From Rhizobium sp. AC27/96 (GTDB lineage Bacteria > Pseudomonadota > Alphaproteobacteria > Rhizobiales > Rhizobiaceae), in contig NZ_LXKN01000009.1 in the NCBI RefSeq assembly GCF_001692325.1, forward strand, positions 62,001 through 126,000: 64,000 nucleotides of DNA, read 5' to 3'. The number at the start of each line of letters is the position of its first letter. Position 1 is the first letter of the stretch. Shown here piece after piece: positions 19,239-26,890 of this stretch. A program made the position numbers and the translations under genes. The notes beneath the pieces were generated by a model. The model ran no database searches. It saw nothing but the letters and a program-made list of their open reading frames with translations, and was not told where the DNA came from.

Positions 19239-20008
19239 AGGTCATCTCCAATTCTCAATTCAGCAACAAAATCATAGGCATCGCCGCGATAATGCGAGCG
19301 GGTATATTCAACGACGCGCTGGTCCGCGAGGCGGGAGACGCGCTCGATCAGGAGCGCAGGCGCCCCGGCCTTGACGGTCAGGATCGATGCGGAAGTGGGG
19401 TCCAGTGTCACGGCCGTCAGCCTCTGCTGCGCGCGCACGGGCTTGTACCCCCGGGCGGCGAGCGCATCGTAGAGGGAGCCTTCGGATATGGCGTCTTCGC
19501 CCAGGAATTTGATGGGAACCACGGCGCGCTCGATGGCAAGCGGCTGGCCATCGGCCAAGCGCAGGCGGTCGAGCCGCAGCACGGGTTCGTCGAGGCCGAG
19601 GCCGAGCAGGAAGGATTCTTCCGGCGCCGGCGCGCTGATGGTGCGCGACAAGACGCGGGCTGCCGGCTCGCGACCGCGCGAGCGCATATCGGCGGAGAAG
19701 GAGGAGAGGCGCCAGAGCGGCTGTTCGATGCGCTCGACATGCTGCGAGACGAAGGTGCCGCTGCCGTGGCGGGATTCGATGACACCGGAGGCGAGCAGGT
19801 CGCGATAGGCGGTGCGCACTGTAACGCGGCCGATTTCCAGTGCTCCGGCGAGATCGCGCTCGCCCGGCAGAGCCGTACCCGGTTTCAGCAGGCCTTCCTG
19901 GATGAGGCCCGTCAGCGCCTGCGCCAGACGCTTGTACAGCGGCCCGCTGCCGGTCCCGTCGCCGAGACCGCGGGTGTTCAATTCGGCGATCAAACTGGTT
20001 CTATCCAT
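19235..20008 (-). CDS. GntR family regulator (HutC/UTRA type), probable amino-sugar repressor
   Basis: N-terminal winged helix (GPLYKRLAQALTGLIQEG, then EIGRVTVRTAYRDLLASGVI) followed by a UTRA ligand-binding domain, the arrangement of NagR/DasR regulators that respond to phosphorylated amino sugars. The start at 20008 (or 20017) fits; an in-frame TTG at 20038 is less likely because it would run through the candidate operator. It is the first gene of the operon with the SIS protein and nagA, with overlapping stop and start codons, so it probably autoregulates. Confidence 0.9.
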   Translation of the reverse strand: MDRTSLIAELNTRGLGDGTGSGPLYKRLAQALTGLIQEGLLKPGTALPGERDLAGALEIGRVTVRTAYRDLLASGVIESRHGSGTFVSQHVERIEQPLWRLSSFSADMRSRGREPAARVLSRTISAPAPEESFLLGLGLDEPVLRLDRLRLADGQPLAIERAVVPIKFLGEDAISEGSLYDALAARGYKPVRAQQRLTAVTLDPTSASILTVKAGAPALLIERVSRLADQRVVEYTRSHYRGDAYDFVAELRIGDDL

Positions 20009-20036
20009 GATGACCATATAGAACCTATTTAGAACC
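19998..20036. promoter_or_regulatory. Candidate GntR operator: repeated AGAACC motif
   Basis: AGAACC occurs at 20020-20025 and 20031-20036 as a direct repeat spaced 11 bases, and its reverse complement GGTTCT at 19998-20003, all around the start of the GntR gene. The 11-base spacing places two sites on the same helix face. Inferred autoregulation. Confidence 0.45.
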
Positions 20037-20065
20037 AATTCACAAGGTGAATCTGTCCGTCGGCC

Positions 20066-20103
20066 TAAAAAGAATCGGCCGGGCGCTTGGGACGCCCGGC
20101 CGG
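20066..20103 (-). terminator. Rho-independent terminator after the aldose epimerase gene
   Basis: On the minus strand a 10-bp GC stem (CGGCCGGGCG with CGCCCGGCCG, loop TCCCAAG) is followed by a short T-rich run (ATTCTTTTTAGG). It separates the epimerase from the GntR operon downstream. Confidence 0.7.
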
Positions 20104-20130
20104 ATATCAGGAAAGCAGGGCATGCCCGGC

Positions 20131-21156
20131 CTAGTTCTTGGTGAAAATGTAATCCGTTTCCTGCCGCAATACCTCGCCCGGGCGGAGCACGGCATTGGGG
20201 AAGCCTTCATGATTGATGGCGTCCGGCCAGACCTGCGTTTCCAGGCAGAAGCCGGCGAAGGGGCCGATCTTGCGGCCGTCATGGCCCGGAACCGGAACAT
20301 TGAGCTTGAAGCCCGTATAGAACTGTACGCCGGGCTCGGTGGTGCGCACCTCCAGCGACACGCCGGAATTGACGCTGCGGGCGAGAGCGACGGAGCGCTT
20401 GGCAGTGCGCTCGGCCGACAGGCAGAAATTGTGATCGTAGAGCGCTTGTTCGCTGCCATCGAAACGCTTCATCGGCGACATCTCGCGGAAATCGAACACC
20501 GTGCCATCGACCGGGAGGACTTCACCTGTCGGCACCTGCTTCTCATCCGTCGGGGTATAGTGATCGGCGGCGATCATGATGTCGTGGCCCAGCGCGTCGT
20601 CGCGGCCGTCGAGATTGAAATAGGCGTGCTGGCAGACATTGGCGAGGGTGGGTTGGTCGGCGGTCGATTCATAAGTGATCGAAAATTCACCGTTGCCATG
20701 AACCCAATAGGTCGCCTGGATCGTGCAATTGCCGGGATAGCCGGCGCGGCCATCGGGATCGACGATCTTCAGCACGACGCGGTCGGTGTCGTGCTCGACG
20801 ATGGTCCAGTTACGTTTGGCAATATTGTCCTTGCCGCCGTGCAGATGGGTGACGCCCTTTTCGTTGAGCTCAAGCTGGTATTGCTTGCCATCCAGCGTGA
20901 AGTGGCCGGCGCCGATACGGTTGGCGCAGCGGCCCGGCGTGGCACCGAAATAGGAGGAATGGGCCCGATAATCAGCGAAATCGTCGAAGCCGAGAAGGAG
21001 GGCCGGGCCGTGGCCATCAAGCCGAAGATCCTGGATGACCGCGCCCCACGACATGATATGCGCCGTCAGCCCGCCACCGACGATCTTGACGCGGTAGACG
21101 GTATCCCCATCGGCCGTCGTCCCAAAAACTTCCCGTTGCAAAGTGCTTTCCGTCAT
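20131..21156 (-). CDS. galM: Aldose 1-epimerase (mutarotase)
   Basis: Interconverts alpha and beta anomers of aldoses such as galactose and glucose. Family marks: GATPGRCANRIGAGHFTLDG near residue 80, the catalytic His in NVCQHAYFNLDG, and the C-terminal FCLETQVWPDAINH region with the catalytic Glu (ETQ). Length 341 is typical. It stands alone, with a terminator after it and an intergenic palindromic repeat before it. Proximity to the amino-sugar operon is suggestive only. Confidence 0.92.
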   Translation of the reverse strand: MTESTLQREVFGTTADGDTVYRVKIVGGGLTAHIMSWGAVIQDLRLDGHGPALLLGFDDFADYRAHSSYFGATPGRCANRIGAGHFTLDGKQYQLELNEKGVTHLHGGKDNIAKRNWTIVEHDTDRVVLKIVDPDGRAGYPGNCTIQATYWVHGNGEFSITYESTADQPTLANVCQHAYFNLDGRDDALGHDIMIAADHYTPTDEKQVPTGEVLPVDGTVFDFREMSPMKRFDGSEQALYDHNFCLSAERTAKRSVALARSVNSGVSLEVRTTEPGVQFYTGFKLNVPVPGHDGRKIGPFAGFCLETQVWPDAINHEGFPNAVLRPGEVLRQETDYIFTKN

Positions 21157-21342
21157 ATCAGCTCATCCATTGCTCTCGAAATATCAGGCCAGACCCTGCC
21201 CCCATTCGTGCCGTTCCGCAACCGATTCGATAGGGAAATTAGGGGCGAGTGGAGAGGGATCAAGGTTGGGTAAGGCTTTCGAAGTGCTAGATTACGCTGG
21301 TCGTGTGCCGTGCGTGCGACAGGTCGGCTGGTTTCCGCAATG

Positions 21343-21485
21343 GCCCCTCACCCTCTGCCCGCTTACGGGAAGCGTATATGGGGGAGATCGTTGCCACGCA
21401 ACTCCTTCTCCCCGAGGGGAGAAGGAACTATCAGTGCCGGCGTTGCCCCATATGCAATTGCCCTACCGCGGGCGGGGTGAGGGGC
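21343..21485. repeat. Long palindromic intergenic repeat, copy a (family R3)
   Basis: Outer arms GCCCCTCACC...GCCCGC and GCGGGCGGGGTGAGGGGC are complementary, and between them lie TATATGGGG/CCCCATATG arms and a CCTTCTCCCC/GGGGAGAAGG hairpin. It lies between galM (start side) and the TetR gene (end). Related elements are at 47341 and 55014. The rest of 21157-21507 shows no gene. Confidence 0.75.
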
Positions 21486-21507
21486 TAAGTCAAAGATCCA
21501 ACGTTCT

Positions 21508-22095
21508 TCAGCGAGCGGGGGCCAGCAGCCTGGTGATCTGAGGGCTGACGATTGCACTGAACAGTTCGGAGTCGCCGAAAGCCCGTACGGAAAGCATCGC
21601 CCCGTGTACCGATGCCATCAGCATTTGCGCTTCTTCTTCCGGCCGCTTGTCCAGCCGGAACAGGCCTTGCTCGGTGCCAGTCTTCAGAACCGAGGTCAGC
21701 CATCCCGCGAGACTATGGAAATGGGCGCGGACGCGTGATGCGACCTCTTCCGGCAGCATCTGCATTTCGCCAGCAAGCATGGCACAGACGCAGAAGGGCA
21801 GCGAGGCATCACGAATGCATGTTTGCCAGAAATTCAGATAGGCCTGCAATTGCTCGGCCGGGCTTGAGACCTGTTCGCGAAGAGAATTCAAACCCCCGTC
21901 CACTTGCTGCCTGTAGCGGTCGACCAATATCGCGACCAGCTCGGCCTTTGTCGGAAAGTGATGGTGGATGCTCGCCTTCCGGATGCCGATCGCAGCCGAG
22001 ATATCGGCATAGCTGAAGCCGTTGTAGCCTCCCGCGACGATGAGGGATTGCGCGGTGTCGAGAATCTTTCCGGAAGTCGAAGTCATTGATTTCAT
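21508..22095 (-). CDS. TetR family transcriptional regulator
   Basis: 195 residues: an N-terminal helix-turn-helix (FSYADISAAIGIRKASIHHHFPTKAELVAIL) and a C-terminal ligand-binding helical domain containing several Cys/Met (LPFCVCAMLAGEM). TetR repressors release DNA when they bind a small molecule. A perfect CCTACC/GGTAGG palindrome lies just before its start and a related site lies before the divergent membrane gene, so it probably represses itself and that gene. Confidence 0.88.
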   Translation of the reverse strand: MKSMTSTSGKILDTAQSLIVAGGYNGFSYADISAAIGIRKASIHHHFPTKAELVAILVDRYRQQVDGGLNSLREQVSSPAEQLQAYLNFWQTCIRDASLPFCVCAMLAGEMQMLPEEVASRVRAHFHSLAGWLTSVLKTGTEQGLFRLDKRPEEEAQMLMASVHGAMLSVRAFGDSELFSAIVSPQITRLLAPAR

Positions 22096-22102
22096 GCTGC
22101 TG

Positions 22103-22118
22103 CCTACCTTCTGGTAGG
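22103..22118. promoter_or_regulatory. Candidate TetR operator, site 1
   Basis: CCTACC-TTCT-GGTAGG, a perfect 6-bp inverted repeat 8 bases upstream of the TetR gene start. It matches site 2 at 22200-22215 in 12 of 16 positions. Confidence 0.6.
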
Positions 22119-22199
22119 TAATTTGTCAAGATTACCCCGGTACCTCGGCTTGTCACAAAGAGGTGTTCGGATAGTGAGTTGACAGGCAAGTTCAGCCTT

Positions 22200-22215
22200 C
22201 CTACTAGTTGGTAGA
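22200..22215. promoter_or_regulatory. Candidate TetR operator, site 2
   Basis: CCTACTAGTTGGTAGA, a degenerate copy of site 1, about 20 bases before the membrane-protein gene at 22236. The two sites bracket the divergent promoter region. Confidence 0.5.
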
Positions 22216-22235
22216 TTTCAACTTGGAGCCTGCCA

Positions 22236-22793
22236 ATGCAAAACCAGTCCTCAAGCCAGTCCAGCTGGCTGCGATCCTATTATTTCGTACGTGCCATATT
22301 CTCGATCGCCTGGATTGCCGCCGCCATTCTCTTTGGCGGGCAATCTCATCTCATTGCTTTCTTGCTCGTGATCTACCCGGCATGGGACGCCTTCGCCAAT
22401 CTGGTTGACGCGCGGGTCAATGGCGGCCTCAAGGCCAACCCGTCCCAGGCGTTGAATGTCGTGGTCAGCACGATAACCACGCTTGCCGTGATCGTGGCAG
22501 TCACCAACAGCACCTATGCGGTTCTGGCCGTATTTGGCATCTGGGCGATCCTCTCGGGCCTCCTGCAGCTTTACACGGCGGTCAGGCGCTGGCGTCACTT
22601 TGGCGCGCAATGGGTGATGATCCTGAGCGGCGCGCAATCGGCCCTTGCCGGCGGGTTCATGATCAGCCGGTCCATTGGCGCTGCCGCGCCGACGATTCTG
22701 GACATCGCCCCCTATGTCGGGTTCGGCGCATTCTATTTCCTGCTTTCGGCAATCTGGCTCGTCGTCGCGGCCTATCGCAAAGCGCACGCATAG
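22236..22793 (+). CDS. Six-segment membrane protein, DUF308/HdeD-like
   Basis: A 185-residue integral membrane protein with about six hydrophobic segments arranged as three pairs, as in DUF308/HdeD-like proteins (acid-resistance HdeD is the best known, but function is mostly unknown). Notable parts: IYPAWDAFANLVDARVNGG between segments 2 and 3, and TAVRRWRHFGAQWVMILSGAQSALAGG. It is divergent from the TetR regulator and carries a TetR-like site just before it, suggesting an inducible membrane-stress protein. The family assignment rests on hydropathy and pattern only. Confidence 0.75.
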   Translation: MQNQSSSQSSWLRSYYFVRAIFSIAWIAAAILFGGQSHLIAFLLVIYPAWDAFANLVDARVNGGLKANPSQALNVVVSTITTLAVIVAVTNSTYAVLAVFGIWAILSGLLQLYTAVRRWRHFGAQWVMILSGAQSALAGGFMISRSIGAAAPTILDIAPYVGFGAFYFLLSAIWLVVAAYRKAHA

Positions 22794-22864
22794 AGTTTGC
22801 CCCGTCTGGCGGTGGCAAGGTGAAAGTCCATTTGCCGTCGCCGAAAGGGCGGGAGCGCGTGCGC

Positions 22865-24052
22865 CTAGCGCGAAAGCTCCCGCGTCGCCTTCTCCAGCCC
22901 GCCAAGCGTCAGCGGGTACATGCGGTCTGCCATGAGGCGGCGGATGAGGGAGATCGAGGTCGTATAACCCCAGTAGTTTTCAGGAACCGGGTTGAGCCAG
23001 ACGCATTTGCGGAAATGTCCGGTCATGCGGCTGAGCCAGACGCTGCCGGCCTCCTTGTTCCAATGCTCGACAGAGCCGCCCGGCTGGTTGATCTCATAGG
23101 GGCTCATCGAGGCATCGCCGACGAAGACGACGCGGTAATCTGGGCCGAAGGTGCGGATCAGGTCGGTCGTCGAGGTAATATCGACGCGCCGGCGGCGATT
23201 GTCCTTCCACACGCCTTCGTAGAGGCAATTGTGGAAGTAGAAATAGTCCATGTGCCGGAACTCAGAGCGGGCGGCGGAAAACAGCTCCTCCACCCCGCGT
23301 ATGTGGTCGTCCATCGAGCCGCCGACATCGAAGAACATCAAAAGCTTGACGGCATTGCGCCGCTCGGGCCGGGTCTGGACGTCGAGATAGCCGTGTTCGG
23401 CGGTGGAGCGAATGGTGCCGGAGAGATCCAGCTCGTCGGCCGCGCCCTCGCGCACCCAACGGCGCAGGCGCTTCAGCGCCACCTTGATGTTGCGGGTGCC
23501 AAGCTCGACGCCGTCGTCGAGATTCTGGAAGTCGCGGCGATCCCAGACTTTGACCGCGCGGCGGTGGCGCGAGGTTTCCTGGCCGATGCGCACGCCTTCC
23601 GGATTATAGCCGTATGCGCCGAAGGGAGAGGTGCCCGCCGTGCCGATCCATTTCGATCCGCCCTGGTGCCGGCCCTGCTGTTCGGCCAGCCGCTGCCGCA
23701 ATGTTTCCATCAGTCTGTCGAAGCCGCCGAGCGCCTCGATCTGCTTTCGCTCTTCTTCCGTGAGATGCTTTTCCGCCAGCTTGCGCAGCCATTCGTCGGG
23801 AATGGCGGCCGTCTCGACCGCATCGGCATTGCCGCCGATCGCCTCGACGCCGCGAAAATAGTCAGCAAAGACCTGGTCGAAGCGATCGATGAAGCGCTCG
23901 TCCTTGATCAGCGTCGTGCGCGCCAGATAGTAGAAGGCCTCGACGTCATAGTCGGCAATCCCCTCTTCCATTCCCTCAAGCAGCGACAGGAATTCCCGGA
24001 GCGTGACCGGTACCTTCGCTTCCTTCAGCTTCAGGAAGAAGGGAATGAACAA
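22865..24052 (-). CDS. VWA domain protein, CoxE-like
   Basis: A 395-residue cytoplasmic protein with a von Willebrand factor A domain in its second half. The N terminus MFIPFFLKLKEAKVPVTLREFL is the standard opening of CoxE-like proteins. The metal-ion site reads DVGGSMDD rather than the usual DxSxS. Such proteins work with MoxR ATPases as a chaperone-like pair that matures metalloenzymes. Its MoxR partner is probably the gene at 25883, two genes away. Translation starts at TTG, eight bases after AGGA, with a 3-base gap after metA, so it is read with metA. Confidence 0.87.
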   Translation of the reverse strand: MFIPFFLKLKEAKVPVTLREFLSLLEGMEEGIADYDVEAFYYLARTTLIKDERFIDRFDQVFADYFRGVEAIGGNADAVETAAIPDEWLRKLAEKHLTEEERKQIEALGGFDRLMETLRQRLAEQQGRHQGGSKWIGTAGTSPFGAYGYNPEGVRIGQETSRHRRAVKVWDRRDFQNLDDGVELGTRNIKVALKRLRRWVREGAADELDLSGTIRSTAEHGYLDVQTRPERRNAVKLLMFFDVGGSMDDHIRGVEELFSAARSEFRHMDYFYFHNCLYEGVWKDNRRRRVDITSTTDLIRTFGPDYRVVFVGDASMSPYEINQPGGSVEHWNKEAGSVWLSRMTGHFRKCVWLNPVPENYWGYTTSISLIRRLMADRMYPLTLGGLEKATRELSR

Positions 24053-24055
24053 GCC

Positions 24056-24982
24056 TCAAGTCCTTTCCTGGCCGATCTCCTCCAGATCATACGGCGTGGT
24101 CTGGTAGATCTCGTTGATCCAGTTGCCGAAGAACAGATGTGCATGGCTGCGCCACCGGTTCTGCGGGGGGATTTCCGGATCGTTGTGCGGGAAATAGTTG
24201 TGCGGCATCTTGATTGGCACGCCCGCATTCACGTCGCGGAAATATTCGTCCGCCAGCGAAGTGGAATCATATTCGACGTGATTGAACATGTAGAGCCGAT
24301 TGCAGGCCCGTTCGTGCACGAGACAGATGCCCATTTCGCTCGATTCCATCAGGATCTGCAGGCTCGGCACCTTCTCGATGTCGTTGCGACGCACTTCCGT
24401 CCAGCGCGAGACCGGAATGGCGAAATCGTCGGAAAAGCCGTTGAGGTAGACGGAGGACGGCGCGAGGTTCTGGTGGCGATAGACGCCGAAGGCCTTTTCC
24501 TTCAGCGTATGCTTCGGCACGCCATGGAAATGATAGGCGGCGGCCATCGCGCCCCAGCAGACGTTCATCGTCGAATGGACATTGGTCGCCGTCCAGTCGA
24601 AGATCTGCCGCATCTCGTCCCAGTAGGTGACCTCTTCATACTCCAGCAGTTCGATCGGCGCGCCAGTGATGATGAAGCCGTCGAACTTGCGGTGTTTGAC
24701 CTCTTCCCATGTCTGGTAAAAGGAAAACAGGTGTTCTTCGGAGGTGTTCTTGGCCTTGTGGCCGCCGACGCGCACCAGCGAAAACTCCGTCTGCAGCGGC
24801 GATGCGCCGACGAGGCGCGCCATCTGTATCTCGGTCTTGATCTTGTTCGGCATGAGGTTAAGAAGCCCGATCTGAAGGGGGCGGATATCCTGCCGGATCG
24901 CCACCGTTTCGGTCATCACCCGCACGCCCTCGTTCTGGAGGGTTTCAAATGCGGGCAGCGTATCGGGAATCTTGATGGGCAT
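24056..24982 (-). CDS. metA: Homoserine O-acetyltransferase of the MetA family
   Basis: Activates homoserine for methionine synthesis by O-acylation. The catalytic residues of the MetA family are all present at the Escherichia coli numbering: Cys142 (NVCWGAMAA), His235 and Glu237 (FNHVEYD). Residue 111 is Glu ([12 protein letters not shown]). Published work on this family ties Glu111 to acetyl-CoA and Gly111 to succinyl-CoA, so this enzyme probably uses acetyl-CoA despite the usual succinyltransferase label. The ATG at 24982 gives the standard [12 protein letters not shown] start; an upstream extension would run into the riboswitch terminator. A SAM-II riboswitch lies upstream. Confidence 0.95.
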   Translation of the reverse strand: MPIKIPDTLPAFETLQNEGVRVMTETVAIRQDIRPLQIGLLNLMPNKIKTEIQMARLVGASPLQTEFSLVRVGGHKAKNTSEEHLFSFYQTWEEVKHRKFDGFIITGAPIELLEYEEVTYWDEMRQIFDWTATNVHSTMNVCWGAMAAAYHFHGVPKHTLKEKAFGVYRHQNLAPSSVYLNGFSDDFAIPVSRWTEVRRNDIEKVPSLQILMESSEMGICLVHERACNRLYMFNHVEYDSTSLADEYFRDVNAGVPIKMPHNYFPHNDPEIPPQNRWRSHAHLFFGNWINEIYQTTPYDLEEIGQERT

Positions 24983-25002
24983 CGTTTCACTCGACCAAAT
25001 GC

Positions 25003-25035
25003 AAAAAACCGGCCGCAATATGAATCGCTACCGGT
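25003..25035 (-). terminator. Attenuator-type terminator between SAM-II aptamer and metA
   Basis: On the minus strand ACCGG-TA-GC pairs with GC-GG-CCGGT (two central mismatches) around a loop of about ten bases, followed by six T. GGCCGC just upstream (plus-strand 25042-25047), at the 3' edge of the aptamer, can pair with GCGGCC in the terminator, giving a mutually exclusive fold. Confidence 0.6.
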
Positions 25036-25045
25036 CCGCACGCGG

Positions 25046-25097
25046 CCCTTTAGCGACTTATTTAACGTGGCTGCAAGCCGGCCGGCCAAATCACCAC
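25046..25097 (-). ncRNA. SAM-II riboswitch upstream of metA
   Basis: The minus strand reads GTGGTGATTT, then GGCTTGCAGCCAC closing the stem, then GTTAAATAAGTCGCTAAAGGG-like sequence forming the pseudoknot. This is the compact H-type pseudoknot of the SAM-II class, which is typical of alphaproteobacterial methionine genes. S-adenosylmethionine binding is known to reduce expression. It ends about 63 bases before metA. Confidence 0.9.
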
Positions 25098-25238
25098 AGT
25101 CAAATTCCATAAACCTGCCGTGGCGGCGGGTCAATGGGGTAGGCCTTGCGGGGCTGGCGACCGCGCTTTCATGTTGTTTGTCACTTACTGACGCTCAAGA
25201 AGGGCTTGGGTCCCGTCTTAAAGTGATGTCGCAGATAG

Positions 25239-25856
25239 CTACGGAAAGGCGTTCGGGAAGCTATCTTCGAAAAGATAGAAATGATCGCTAAGTTTCTCTA
25301 CGGTAATGTATTCGTCTGGCTCAGAATCAAGTTTTACGCAGTTGCCGCTCTTGTGACACGCTTCTGCAACTCGTTGACGCCAAGCGTCTGATTGCTGACC
25401 GACAGGCAAGCCTATCTCATCGCTCTCGTCATAAACAAGAGTCACGTAAGTCTTTGCTATAAAAGTATCATCCCAGGCAAATGTATTGAAGCGCGGCGCT
25501 GTGCTTTGCGCGTTGTTGCGCTTGATCTGAGCAAGATATTCACCGCGAGTGACTGCAAACCTGACACGGTCAGGAGTCATGCCAACAAAAGCAAGAAGGC
25601 CGGTTAAAATCAGCAGAAAAACCGGAGTTGCCAGGAGTGATAAAATTCGCCGCCAGCGGCGGCGTATTAAGTTGACGCAAAGCGAAACTAAAATTGCGAT
25701 TGAAAGTAATAGAAACGCTAAAAGATCAATGCTCCACCAATCCCAACCAGAGGGAAGCCAACCTTCCCAAGGCTGTATCAACATCGGTATAAACCAAAGA
25801 GCATATGTCCAGGTAAAATGGTCTCCACGCTTTATATTTGAATTGGGCACGGTCAT
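25239..25856 (-). CDS. Hypothetical membrane protein, AT-rich, unknown function
   Basis: I do not recognise this 205-residue protein. It has two clear hydrophobic segments and perhaps a third near the N terminus (tryptophan-rich FTWTYALWFIPMLIQPWEGW, LLAFLLLSIAILVSLCV, LATPVFLLILTGLLAFVG), then a soluble domain of about 115 residues with several acidic residues and two Cys (EACHKSGNC). Base composition is clearly lower in GC than the neighbours. It sits between metA and the MoxR gene, which usually travels with the VWA gene, so a recent insertion is likely. An ATG at 25856 is used; a GTG at 25883 would overlap the MoxR stop. Confidence 0.7.
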   Translation of the reverse strand: MTVPNSNIKRGDHFTWTYALWFIPMLIQPWEGWLPSGWDWWSIDLLAFLLLSIAILVSLCVNLIRRRWRRILSLLATPVFLLILTGLLAFVGMTPDRVRFAVTRGEYLAQIKRNNAQSTAPRFNTFAWDDTFIAKTYVTLVYDESDEIGLPVGQQSDAWRQRVAEACHKSGNCVKLDSEPDEYITVEKLSDHFYLFEDSFPNAFP

Positions 25857-25882
25857 CTTCGGCCTGTCACCACGAGCCTGCA

Positions 25883-26725
<843 letters not shown>

Positions 26726-26890
26726 CGGAAGGCTTTCTCAATCTTTCCAATGCAAGCTAATTGCTGACCTTATTCGGTTCAAGGCGTGAAACCGTGTATA
26801 TAGCAACGTGATCGCACCGATCTATTGCTAGGATGGACATGAGGGCGGGTCATGGTTAACTGACGGTACGTGCGTCGCAGGGAAGTGCTG

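Noticed and set aside
22610..25291. An 893-codon open frame on the plus strand
   Set aside because: Antisense to the VWA gene and metA, both with full catalytic motifs. No ribosome-binding site or domain.
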